A stretch of 64,000 bases of DNA from NCBI GenBank assembly GCA_029289235.1, contig JARFTZ010000029.1:1-64000 (forward strand), read 5' to 3'. The notes below the pieces were generated by a model. The model was not told where the DNA came from, made no database searches, and saw only the letters and a program-made list of their open reading frames with translations. This DNA comes from Gammaproteobacteria bacterium (GTDB taxonomy: Bacteria > Pseudomonadota > Gammaproteobacteria > Burkholderiales > Rhodocyclaceae). Positions 8,218 through 16,554 of this stretch are shown here, piece by piece; positions within the stretch are counted from its first letter, which is position 1, and each line of letters begins with the position of its first letter. A program made the position numbers and the translations under genes.

Positions 8218-11064
8218 TCACCCAAGCCCGTGCTTGGCCTTGCTGGCCTGCTCCTGCGGCTTGAACAGGTTGAAGCGCGGCAGGAACTTGTCCCAGTCGA
8301 TGATGTGGCCGTCGATCTCGGGGCCGTCGACGCAGGCGTGCTTGCGCACCAGCTTGCCTTCGAGATTCACCGGCACCATGCACGCGCCGCACATGCCCGT
8401 CGCATCGACCATGATCGAGTTGAGGCTGGCGACGGTCTTGACGCCGTAGGGACGGGTGAGATCGCTGACGGCGCGCATCATCAGCGGCGGGCCGATGGTG
8501 ACGACTTCGGCGATCTCGCGCCCCTTGCTCTTCTTGCCGTTCTTGAGCATTTCTTCGAGCGGCGTGGAGACGAAGCCCTTGATGCCGAAGCTGCCGTCGT
8601 TGCTGCAGTAGATCACGTCGAGCAGGTCGCCGAACTCGGCCTGCAGCTTGCCGACGCGCTCGTTCTCCTTGGTCCAGAACAGGAGGTCGGCGCTGCGGAA
8701 GCCGGCGATCAGGGTGACGTGGTTGCCCTTGCGCAAGTGCTCGCGAGCAATCGGGTACACCGGCGGCAGGCCAACGCCGCCGGCGGTGAACACCACCGTC
8801 TGTTTCTTCGCATCGTAGCTGTGCAGTTCGCTCGGCTGGCCGAGCGGCCCGGCGATACCGGTGAAGGCCTCGCCAATCTGCATCCGGTTGATCTCGATGC
8901 TGCTGGTGCCCATGCCCTGCACCACGAGACAGATGGTGCCGGCCTTGGCGTCCCAGTCGGCCAGCGTCAGCGGGATCAGCTCGCCGTTCGGCCAGGCCAG
9001 CACGCGCACGAACTGCCCGGCGCGGGCGGCGCGGGCGATCATCGGCGCATGCACGATGAACTCGACGATGCCGGTGCTGAGTTCGATCTTGTCGACGATC
9101 GTCTGCGGCGCCGCGCTGAGTTCGGTGTAGTGCCGGGCGCTCTCGACCCGTTTCCGGATTTCTTCCGGCGCCATGTCGATCTCGCCGACGATCTCGCGCG
9201 CCGCCGCCTGCCCGTCGCCGGCGGCACGGACCGCCGTGGAACCGCCGCGGGCCGCATCGCCGCCTGAGTAGATCCCCTCCAGCGACGTCTTCTGCGAACC
9301 CCGGGCGCCGAGGTCGATGGTGCCCCACTTGGTCGTCTTCAGGCTCGGCTCGGAATCCTTGATGATCGGGTTCGGATCGTTGCCGAGCGCCATGATCACC
9401 AGATCGGCCTTCATCAGTTCCCTCTCGCCGGTAGCGACGGGGCTGCGGCGGCCGGAAGCATCCGGCTCGCCGAGCGCCATCACTTCGAGCATCGCGCCGG
9501 TGACGAAGTTGGTCTTGTCGTCGCCGACGAACTCGCACGGCGAGCGCAGCACCTTGAGCTGGATGCCCTCCTCCAACGCGTGGTGCAGTTCCTCGACCCG
9601 TGCCGGCATCTCGCTCTGCGTGCGGCGATAGACGATGGTGACGTTGCCGCCGAGGCGCCGCGCGGTGCGCGACGCGTCCATCGCGGTGTTGCCGCCGCCG
9701 ATGATGATAACCTCCTTGCCCTTCGTTTCCGGCAGCGGCGTTTCATAGTCCTCGCGCAGCCCCTGCATGAGATTCACGCGCGTCAGGAACTCGTTGGCCG
9801 ACATGACGTTGAGCAGGTGCTCGCCGGGCACGTTCATGAAGCGCGGCAGTCCGGCGCCGGTGCCGACGAAGATCTTCCAGAAGCCGGCTTCGCGCAGGTC
9901 GTGCAAGGTCGCCGTCTTGCCGACGACGAAGTTGGAGACGAACTTGCCGCCGAGCAGCTTGATCTTGCCGACCACATCGTCGATCAGCTCGTTGGGCAGG
10001 CGGAACTCGGGGATGCCGTAGCGCAGCACGCCGCCGAGCGCGTGGAAGGCTTCGAAGATGGTGACCGGAAAGCCTTCCACGGCCAGCAGGTAGGCGTTGA
10101 TCAGGCCGGCCGGGCCGGAACCGACCACGGCGATCGGCGGCTTCTCGGCCTTGGCCCAAGGGTCGGGGAAGCCGGCAAAGCGCGCCGCGATGCCGTCCGG
10201 ATTGACCACCTTCTCGCGTTGCGGCAGGAACCATTCGAGCTGGCCGATCTCGATCGGCTGCTTGGCGTGCGCGCAAACGCCCTGGCACTGCAGTTCCTGC
10301 GGACAGACGCGCCCCGTCACGTTCGGCAGCGGGTTGCAGTTCTCGATCAGCTCCATCGCCTCGCGGAAGCGCCCGTTTCCGAGCAGGTTCAGCACCTCCG
10401 GAATGTGGATCTTGACCGGGCAACCTCCCTTCGGCTCGAACTTGCCGGGCACGTGCACGCCGACTTCGCAGGGCTTTTCGTCGCACTGCTTGTCGCGCAG
10501 CACTTCGAGCCAGACGATCATGTCGACTTCCCGCGCCGTGTAGCCGAGGTTCATGTAGCCGAGATAGCCCTGGTTGACCAGGTCGAAGTCGCTGGACCGC
10601 TCCTCCGGCGAGCGGATGTACGGCGGAATGAAGCTTTCCGCCGGCCAGTTCGCCGACAGCCCCTTGAACATCAGGTAGCGGCCCGAGAGATGCTTGTCGA
10701 GCGCCTTGATGAACTTGCGTTTCAGGCCGAGCGGCACTTTCCAGACGAAGCGCATGAGGATCTTGCTCATGTCGTCGTCGCGCAGCAGCAGGTCCCAGAA
10801 GACATGGATGAACTCGGCGGAGAGTTCGTCCTGCTGGAACTCGGCAACGATCGCGCCGGCGCCTTCGGAGATGAACAGCTCGCGGAACGCCTGCGGGTCG
10901 TTGAGCAGGCGCCGCCGCAGGAGATCCAGTTGCTTGTTGAAGGTGCCGACGGCGGGCGTCTGCTCGAGGGCCTCGACCTGCGAGCGCGTGGCGTCCAGCG
11001 CGTTGCTGGCCTCCCGGTAGCGCTGCAGGTCGTCCTGACCGAATTGAGAGGCTCCGTTGCTCAT
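8218..11064 (-). CDS. fused NfnAB/SudAB-like flavin oxidoreductase (GltD-type plus FNR-type halves)
   Basis: 948 residues. After an N-terminal segment of about 200 residues that I do not recognise comes a Fer4_20-type domain (GCPVKIHIP near 210; NPLPNVTGRVCPQELQCQGVC near 245-266). Next is a GltD-like FAD/NADPH module with VVGSGPAGLINAYLL near 308 and IIIGGGNTAMDASRTARR near 451. The C-terminal third (about 660-940) is a ferredoxin-NADP reductase/SudB-like module ending in ATGMCGACMVPVN and HACVDGPEIDGH. The pattern D-A-T-G-M-C-x-x-C ... C fits the Asp/Cys3 [2Fe-2S] site known from sulfide dehydrogenase/Nfn small subunits. These two halves are normally separate subunits. The ATG overlaps the stop of the upstream 2-oxoacid oxidoreductase (ATGA), which implies a joint complex passing electrons from ferredoxin-type clusters to NAD(P). 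Partner specificity is inferred. Confidence 0.85.
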   Translation of the reverse strand: MSNGASQFGQDDLQRYREASNALDATRSQVEALEQTPAVGTFNKQLDLLRRRLLNDPQAFRELFISEGAGAIVAEFQQDELSAEFIHVFWDLLLRDDDMSKILMRFVWKVPLGLKRKFIKALDKHLSGRYLMFKGLSANWPAESFIPPYIRSPEERSSDFDLVNQGYLGYMNLGYTAREVDMIVWLEVLRDKQCDEKPCEVGVHVPGKFEPKGGCPVKIHIPEVLNLLGNGRFREAMELIENCNPLPNVTGRVCPQELQCQGVCAHAKQPIEIGQLEWFLPQREKVVNPDGIAARFAGFPDPWAKAEKPPIAVVGSGPAGLINAYLLAVEGFPVTIFEAFHALGGVLRYGIPEFRLPNELIDDVVGKIKLLGGKFVSNFVVGKTATLHDLREAGFWKIFVGTGAGLPRFMNVPGEHLLNVMSANEFLTRVNLMQGLREDYETPLPETKGKEVIIIGGGNTAMDASRTARRLGGNVTIVYRRTQSEMPARVEELHHALEEGIQLKVLRSPCEFVGDDKTNFVTGAMLEVMALGEPDASGRRSPVATGERELMKADLVIMALGNDPNPIIKDSEPSLKTTKWGTIDLGARGSQKTSLEGIYSGGDAARGGSTAVRAAGDGQAAAREIVGEIDMAPEEIRKRVESARHYTELSAAPQTIVDKIELSTGIVEFIVHAPMIARAARAGQFVRVLAWPNGELIPLTLADWDAKAGTICLVVQGMGTSSIEINRMQIGEAFTGIAGPLGQPSELHSYDAKKQTVVFTAGGVGLPPVYPIAREHLRKGNHVTLIAGFRSADLLFWTKENERVGKLQAEFGDLLDVIYCSNDGSFGIKGFVSTPLEEMLKNGKKSKGREIAEVVTIGPPLMMRAVSDLTRPYGVKTVASLNSIMVDATGMCGACMVPVNLEGKLVRKHACVDGPEIDGHIIDWDKFLPRFNLFKPQEQASKAKHGLG

Positions 11065-14000
11065 CGAATGATCTCCGCATCGCAGTTGGCCGATACCCGC
11101 TTGATGCGGGCCTTCAGCTCGGGGGTCACGGTCACTTTCTCCAACGCCCCCGGGATCAGGCGGGCGACCTCGCGGCTCTCGCCGTCGATGACCATCCGCG
11201 TTTTCTCGAACAGTTCCGGGATGTCCTGGTAGCAGGTCTTGCAGTTGGTGCACTTGGACGAATCCTCGATCGTCACCAGCGCCTCGGCGACTGCAGTCGC
11301 GGCACCGGCCGCGGCTGGTACCGCCGTGCCACCGCCGACCGGAACGATCGGAATGGTCTTCGCGCCGCCAACGGGCGCCTTGCTCGACGCGGCGAGTTCC
11401 GACATCGCCCGGGCGATCGCGTCGAGCGAGGTATCGTGCTGCTTGGCGGACTCCTTGACCTGCGCCTGCAGCGCGTCGATCGCCGCGCGGTGGCTGGCGT
11501 CCATCGTCGCGACGTGGAAGCCGGCGAGGTATTGCAGCATCCGCCAGTTCTTGCGCCGCTCTTCGATGAGCGCGACGATCGACGGGGACACACTCATCCG
11601 GACCAACTTCCGGTTCGCATCGACCGAATACACGAACGGCGTCTTGCCTTCCCGCGCTTCGACCGGCAAATCGATGAACTCGACGACCGGCACGAGGTTT
11701 TGCGCATCGGCCGGCAACTTCCTGAACTGCTTCTTGAAGCGGATTTCGCCGAGAGCGAAGCTGGCCGGCGTGAGATCGATTTCCATCAGCTGCACGGCGC
11801 CGGCGTCGTCCAGATATTCCAGCGAGGTCTTCGCCCAAGTCTTGTCCGGGTCCGGGTTGCCGTCGAGCGAGAACCACTCGTGCAGCGTCTTGCCCTTGCG
11901 CGGGTCATGCACGAACACCGGGTTCATCCGGCTCTCCACGGCCAGGCGCGCCTGCCGCGCCGAGACGTTGTCGGCGATGCCGTGTTCGCCCTGGCACGGG
12001 GTGTAGACGTCGAGCACCGCCGGGCCGTCGGCGTAGGAGATCAGTTCCATGGTGTTCTTCAGGAAGTGCCCCTGCAGCGCCGTGGTCGTCGAGCAGACGA
12101 AGACGTTGGGGTGGAACGAGGCGATCAGGCCGAGTTCCTTGCGCGACTCCTGCTTGCCGCTGTGCGCCCCACCGTGCCGTGCCAGATCCGAGTCCTGCCC
12201 GGTAAAGCTTGACGTGGACGCCTGCCCGCCGGTGTTGGAATACGCCCCGGTATTGAGCACCAGCATCTTCACCGGCGTGTTGCTGGCGAGGATGCGCGAG
12301 AAGGCGCCGAAGCCGATGTCGTAGGTTGCGCCGTCGCCGCCGATGGTCAGCACCGTCGGCATCAGCGCCAGTTCCTCCTTGGAGAACTGGTTCCACGAAA
12401 GGAAGCGCAATTCCTTGTCGTGCTGCTCGGGCACGTAGGCGTCGTCCAGTTCGAGGCGCGCGAGGCGCATGGCCTTGACGTCCGGCGCGTTCTGCGCGGC
12501 GACCCCCTCGAAGATGCCCTTGGCGAGCGGCTGCGCGTCCTGGAACAGGCTATTCACCCACGGGTCGTTGTAGGCGTTGAACGGGAAGGTCGAGGCATAA
12601 ACGCTGCTGCAGCCCGTCGAGTTGGCGATGATCGCCCCGGCCGGGCCGTTGCCGGTCGGGCCACCTTCGTAGAGGTACAGGCGTTTCTCCAGCGTGGCGA
12701 GCAACTCGCCGATGCGCTGGCTGCGTTCGGTCTCCTTCTTGCCGAGCGTCTTCTGCTTGGCGACGAGATCGGCAATCAGCTCTTCCAGTTCGGCGATGTG
12801 GTCTTGCCGCCGCTTTTCTGTGATCGCATGGTTGGTCGCGACGACCAGACGGATCGCGGTGACCTCGCCGCAGCCGCGACAGCCGCCGTGGCCGCCGGTG
12901 GTCGAGTAGTAGTTGTCGCGGTCGAGCAGCATGCGCTTTATCTCGCCGCCGGACTGGACGGCGCCATCGACGAAGCGCGCCGGGGTGTTCGGCGTTTTGC
13001 TCATGAAATCGAAGCGGTGCTGCAGGGTGCTCTGCAACGCCGCGTCCTGCTCCTGCGCCGACAGCGCGCCGGGGCCACAGACGTCGATGCACTCGAGACA
13101 GCCCGTGCACTTCCACGGATCGACCGTCACCGAATACAGCCCGCCGCTGCCAGGGCTGGCCTTCTCGGCGGCGTCGAAGAACGGCCGCGTGCGGGCCACC
13201 GGATAGGCCGCCAGCAGATCGACGAGCTTGCTGAAGTTGCCGAGCAGGGTCGCCTGGCGTGTCGGCAGGCTGGACGCCGCCTCGGCGACCAGCTCGTGGA
13301 ACGGCCGTGCATCCTTGGTCCGGCGATAGGCCTCGCGCACCGCCTCGGCCACGGCGTAGACCTGCCCGCGCATCGCATCGCGCTGCGCCTCGGTGATGTC
13401 GAGCTGGCGGATGCCGGTGAACAGCAGTTCGTGGATTTCATGCACCGTGTTCGGAATCGCCGCATCCGGGCAGACCAGCGTGCATTCCATGCAGCCGGTG
13501 CACAGGTCGGGGTTGAACAGCGGCGCGTTGCGGCGGAACAGCCCCTTGTCCTTCGAGCCGGCGGTGCCGGCCGGCATGAACAGCCCGGCGCCCGGCAGCA
13601 CCGGCGCCTCGGCGATGGTGCCTTCGCGGAACGGTGTGGCGATCATGTCGTTGAAGTACTCGCGGTCGAACAGGCCACAGGCGGCAGCGCCGTCGGGCTG
13701 GCACATCGATGCGGAGAGCGAGACGTTGCGCAGGGCGATCGGTGCCGGCTTGGCGTCGATCTTGGTGAAGGCCGCCTTGTCGTAGTCGACGCGGATCGTC
13801 GCCTCGATGCCCTCCTTGATCACTTCCATGTTGCCTTCAACGACCGCCGCGCCCTTGCTGCCGAACTTCTTGGCGATCTGCTTGCGCACCTTCTCCAGGA
13901 TGGCCTTCGGCGTCGCGCCGGCCGAGACCTGCTTGACGTGCCCGGCGACGGCGCCGATGAAGGCGATGCCCATCATCCGCGTGGCCAGTTCCGGCGTCGG

Positions 14001-16058
14001 CGCGTGTTTCTTGGCCACGGCAAAGGCGTCGATGATAAAGAAGTTGATCTTCTTCTCGCGGATCGTCTGCCGGGCCTTCGCCGGCAGATCCTCCCACACC
14101 TGTTCCGGCGCGGCGTTCGACTGCAGGATGAAGGTACCCCCCTCGGCCAGCCCTTTCAGCGGGTTGGTATGCACGAACGAGCGGTGGTCCGGCGAGATGA
14201 CGACTTCCACGTCCTCCAGTTCGGCGTTGGTAATCTTGATCGGTTCAGGCGAGAGCGTGATGTAGAAGTTCGTCGGCGCGCCGCTCTTCTCCGAACCGTA
14301 CTTCGGCGCCGACTTCGAATGCATGTCGAGCACGCCGGCAAGGATGTCGGTGAGCAGTTTGCCGGAGGCAATCGTGCCGTAGCCACCGACCGAGTGGAAG
14401 CGCACGCGGAAGGCGGAATCCGGCAACAGGCGCGGATTAGGCTCGGTGTCCAGCGCCATCAGTTCGGTTTCCGGATACGCGGCCTTCAACTTCTTCTGCA
14501 GCTCGGCCATGCGCGGGTTCGGGTTCTTCGAGAAGAACTGCGAGCCGAGGTAGATCAATGAAGCGGTCTTGCCGGTTTCCATCGCCTTGAACGCGGCGAC
14601 GAGGTGGCGCGGTTGCAGGTCGTGGCCGCCGAGGCCGAAGATGGCCGTGGTGATCCGCGGCGTGGCCTTGATCGCCGGGATGCCGGCGTGGCGTTCGGCT
14701 TCGCCCTTCTTCAACTCGCCATTCTCACGGGCCTTGAACAACGCCTGGGTGACCAGCGGGGTCAGTGCCGCCTGATCGGAACGCTCCAGCACCGTAACGG
14801 CCTTCTTGCCGGCTAGCGCGGCGACCACTTCGGCTTCCGGGAACGGTTGCAGCAGCTTGATCGCCACGAGGCCGACCTTCTTGCCCTGGCTGCGCAGGTG
14901 GGTAACGACGGCTTCGACGTCGTCGCAGACCGAGCCGAGCCCGACCATCACGGTCTCGGCGTCATCGCACATGTAGGTGTGCACCGGCGAGTAGGTGCGG
15001 CCGGTCAGCGCCGAGTATTCGGCCATCGCCTGGCGCACCAGCGCCGGCACGGCGCTGGCGAAGTGCGTGCGGTGGTCTACGGCGCCAGCCTGGAAGTCCG
15101 GCTGGTTCTGGACCGGCCCGGTCAGGCCCGGGTTGTTGACGTCAACAAGCGCCGGCACGAGCTGGCGGGTGCCCTTCTCGAAAGCGTTGAGCCACTGGCG
15201 CCGCCACTGGCCGTGCAACTCTTCCGGTAGCCAGCCAAGGGTTTTCTCGACAAGCTTGCCGTCGTTGTCCTTCTCGACCTTGGCGGCGTTGCCGTCGAGG
15301 AACTTCTTCAGCGCGGCAAGGTTGGCTTCGGTGATGTCCGCCGCGTGGCGGGTAAGGTACTGGTTCAACTGGAACACGCGACCTTTGGAACCAAACAGAA
15401 TTTCTTGCGCCAAAGTCGGACAGGGGATTCGGCCCGCTGGATCGCCGAGGTAATCGCGAAGCAGTTCCGGTTCCGGCAGCAGCGCCTCGCTCATCATGTG
15501 GCTGGTGGCGAAACCGTCCATCGCATTGGCAACGGGGATCAGCGACAGCGCCGAGGTGCGGTAGGAGATCGCCGCCAGGTCCGCGGCTTCCTGCGGATTC
15601 GAACCGAAGAGAATGGTGTAGCCGGATTGCAGCAGGGCATAGACGTCGTCGTGCCCGGCCATCACGTTCAGCGAGTGCTTGGAAACGACGCGCGCCGCCA
15701 CCTGCAGCACGAAGCCGCCGACCTTCTTGCCGACCGTCACGAAGTGCGACTCCATGGCGTACAGGATGCCCTGGCTCGACGAGGCATTGGAGATGAACTG
15801 TCCTCCGGTCAAGGCCGCGCCCAGCGCCCCGCTCTGTGCCGAATGTTCCCCTTCGGGCTCGAAGAAGAAGGGGTGCTTGCCCCACACATTCACGCCGCCT
15901 TCCGCCCGGAACGCCTCGTAAAGTTCGGCGATCTCGGTCGACGGGGTAATCGGATAGCCGATCACGCCACCGCACACGTTGCTCATCACGTGCGCGACGG
16001 CGCCGTTGCCATGGATGACGCTGGGAATGCCGGGATACTTCGCTTTCTTGACTTTCAT
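11061..16058 (-). CDS. 2-oxoacid:ferredoxin (pyruvate-type) oxidoreductase, extended single-chain form
   Basis: 1665 residues, against about 1170-1200 for ordinary single-chain NifJ/PFOR. The PFOR domain order is kept: alpha domain with YPITPSTEIAE near 37; transketolase-like domain II; gamma domain with HSVGGYGTIASGKL near 560; two [4Fe-4S] motifs CTGCMECTLVCPD near 850 and CTGCLECIDVCGPG near 982; the TPP domain with GGHGGCRGCGE near 1050 and TIGGDGATYDIGFG near 1237. Extra parts are a spacer between the two cluster motifs, an Ala-rich linker, and a C-terminal ferredoxin-like domain with CTNCKTC near 1600 followed by YQDIPELFE. It would decarboxylate pyruvate or another 2-oxoacid to an acyl-CoA; the substrate cannot be read safely. 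The downstream Nfn-like gene overlaps by 4 bp. Cytoplasmic; oxygen-sensitive in most relatives. Confidence 0.88.
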   Translation of the reverse strand: MKVKKAKYPGIPSVIHGNGAVAHVMSNVCGGVIGYPITPSTEIAELYEAFRAEGGVNVWGKHPFFFEPEGEHSAQSGALGAALTGGQFISNASSSQGILYAMESHFVTVGKKVGGFVLQVAARVVSKHSLNVMAGHDDVYALLQSGYTILFGSNPQEAADLAAISYRTSALSLIPVANAMDGFATSHMMSEALLPEPELLRDYLGDPAGRIPCPTLAQEILFGSKGRVFQLNQYLTRHAADITEANLAALKKFLDGNAAKVEKDNDGKLVEKTLGWLPEELHGQWRRQWLNAFEKGTRQLVPALVDVNNPGLTGPVQNQPDFQAGAVDHRTHFASAVPALVRQAMAEYSALTGRTYSPVHTYMCDDAETVMVGLGSVCDDVEAVVTHLRSQGKKVGLVAIKLLQPFPEAEVVAALAGKKAVTVLERSDQAALTPLVTQALFKARENGELKKGEAERHAGIPAIKATPRITTAIFGLGGHDLQPRHLVAAFKAMETGKTASLIYLGSQFFSKNPNPRMAELQKKLKAAYPETELMALDTEPNPRLLPDSAFRVRFHSVGGYGTIASGKLLTDILAGVLDMHSKSAPKYGSEKSGAPTNFYITLSPEPIKITNAELEDVEVVISPDHRSFVHTNPLKGLAEGGTFILQSNAAPEQVWEDLPAKARQTIREKKINFFIIDAFAVAKKHAPTPELATRMMGIAFIGAVAGHVKQVSAGATPKAILEKVRKQIAKKFGSKGAAVVEGNMEVIKEGIEATIRVDYDKAAFTKIDAKPAPIALRNVSLSASMCQPDGAAACGLFDREYFNDMIATPFREGTIAEAPVLPGAGLFMPAGTAGSKDKGLFRRNAPLFNPDLCTGCMECTLVCPDAAIPNTVHEIHELLFTGIRQLDITEAQRDAMRGQVYAVAEAVREAYRRTKDARPFHELVAEAASSLPTRQATLLGNFSKLVDLLAAYPVARTRPFFDAAEKASPGSGGLYSVTVDPWKCTGCLECIDVCGPGALSAQEQDAALQSTLQHRFDFMSKTPNTPARFVDGAVQSGGEIKRMLLDRDNYYSTTGGHGGCRGCGEVTAIRLVVATNHAITEKRRQDHIAELEELIADLVAKQKTLGKKETERSQRIGELLATLEKRLYLYEGGPTGNGPAGAIIANSTGCSSVYASTFPFNAYNDPWVNSLFQDAQPLAKGIFEGVAAQNAPDVKAMRLARLELDDAYVPEQHDKELRFLSWNQFSKEELALMPTVLTIGGDGATYDIGFGAFSRILASNTPVKMLVLNTGAYSNTGGQASTSSFTGQDSDLARHGGAHSGKQESRKELGLIASFHPNVFVCSTTTALQGHFLKNTMELISYADGPAVLDVYTPCQGEHGIADNVSARQARLAVESRMNPVFVHDPRKGKTLHEWFSLDGNPDPDKTWAKTSLEYLDDAGAVQLMEIDLTPASFALGEIRFKKQFRKLPADAQNLVPVVEFIDLPVEAREGKTPFVYSVDANRKLVRMSVSPSIVALIEERRKNWRMLQYLAGFHVATMDASHRAAIDALQAQVKESAKQHDTSLDAIARAMSELAASSKAPVGGAKTIPIVPVGGGTAVPAAAGAATAVAEALVTIEDSSKCTNCKTCYQDIPELFEKTRMVIDGESREVARLIPGALEKVTVTPELKARIKRVSANCDAEIIR

Positions 16059-16155
16059 GGTTGGATATCCAGATGAAGGTTAGGAAATTCAACCGGGCAG
16101 GCGAACGCCTTCCGGTTTGCGCGGAACCAAACGACACAACAAAGGAAAAGGGAGC

Positions 16156-16176
16156 GCCTCGCGGTTGCCGCAAGGC
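16156..16176 (-). promoter_or_regulatory. leader hairpin upstream of the oxidoreductase operon
   Basis: GCCT-c-GCGG, loop TTG, CCGC-a-AGGC forms a 21-nt stem with one mismatched pair. It lies in the presumed 5' leader of the 2-oxoacid oxidoreductase gene. On the minus strand it is followed by GCTCCCTTTTCCTTTG, only a weak T-rich tail, so a terminator role is uncertain. Confidence 0.35.
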
Positions 16177-16281
16177 AAAAGAAGAGGTATCGCCACCGCC
16201 GTTGCAGCAGTGACGCTGATTGACCCACCGAAGCACACCCTGACCATATCGCCTCCGTATCTGAGTTTTCGGAGTTTCTGG

Positions 16282-16299
16282 GCACAAATGAATTTGTGC
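16282..16299. promoter_or_regulatory. 18-bp operator-like palindrome GCACAAATGAATTTGTGC
   Basis: Arms GCACAAAT and ATTTGTGC are perfectly complementary around a GA centre. Its size and two-fold symmetry fit a dimeric repressor or activator site. It lies about 225 bp upstream of the 2-oxoacid oxidoreductase start, the nearest gene reading away from it. The cognate regulator is unknown; no regulator gene is adjacent. Confidence 0.5.
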
Positions 16300-16414
16300 A
16301 AATATGGAACAACAATCTGACGCTTTGGAACGAGGCATTCTACTACCAAGCAGCGCCTTATCGTCCAGAAAAATCAGGAAGACGTTGCCGGACAATAACC
16401 GATAGCCACATAAA

Positions 16415-16443
16415 ACAAAACCGCGCAAGTGGCGCGGTTTTGT
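16415..16443 (-). terminator. Rho-independent terminator of the pil operon
   Basis: ACAAAACCGCGC and GCGCGGTTTTGT are perfect 12-bp arms around a 5-nt loop. On the minus strand the stem runs into TTTTGTTTTA. It lies 112 bp after the pilY1 stop and separates the pil operon from the oxidoreductase genes. The arms contain A and T runs on both sides, so it could also work on the plus strand. Confidence 0.85.
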
Positions 16444-16554
16444 GCTGTTGGTATCCACCACAGCATCCCCGGGTTTAGTATCCGGAAGCAGGAAACCAAA
16501 CCTGGCGAAAGGCAACAAAACGCACTTTGATGCAGTATCGAATATCCCTTCCGC

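Larger units (their letters stand above)
16059..16554. other. 496-bp regulatory gap between pilY1 and the oxidoreductase operon
   Basis: No gene. It holds, in transcription order on the minus strand, a strong terminator after pilY1 (16415-16443), an 18-bp palindrome (16282-16299) and a GC-rich hairpin (16156-16176) about 100 nt before the oxidoreductase ATG. The promoter of the oxidoreductase operon must lie here. The leader between the palindrome and the ATG is over 200 nt, long enough for leader regulation. Confidence 0.6.

Noticed and set aside
11065-11877. Upstream extension of the fused flavoprotein by about 270 codons
   Set aside because: It overlaps the coding sequence of the 2-oxoacid oxidoreductase in another frame; the ATGA junction at 11061-11064 is the natural start.
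9580-14561. Long plus-strand frames opposite the oxidoreductase operon
   Set aside because: Opposite genes with many conserved motifs; no ribosome sites or recognisable domains.
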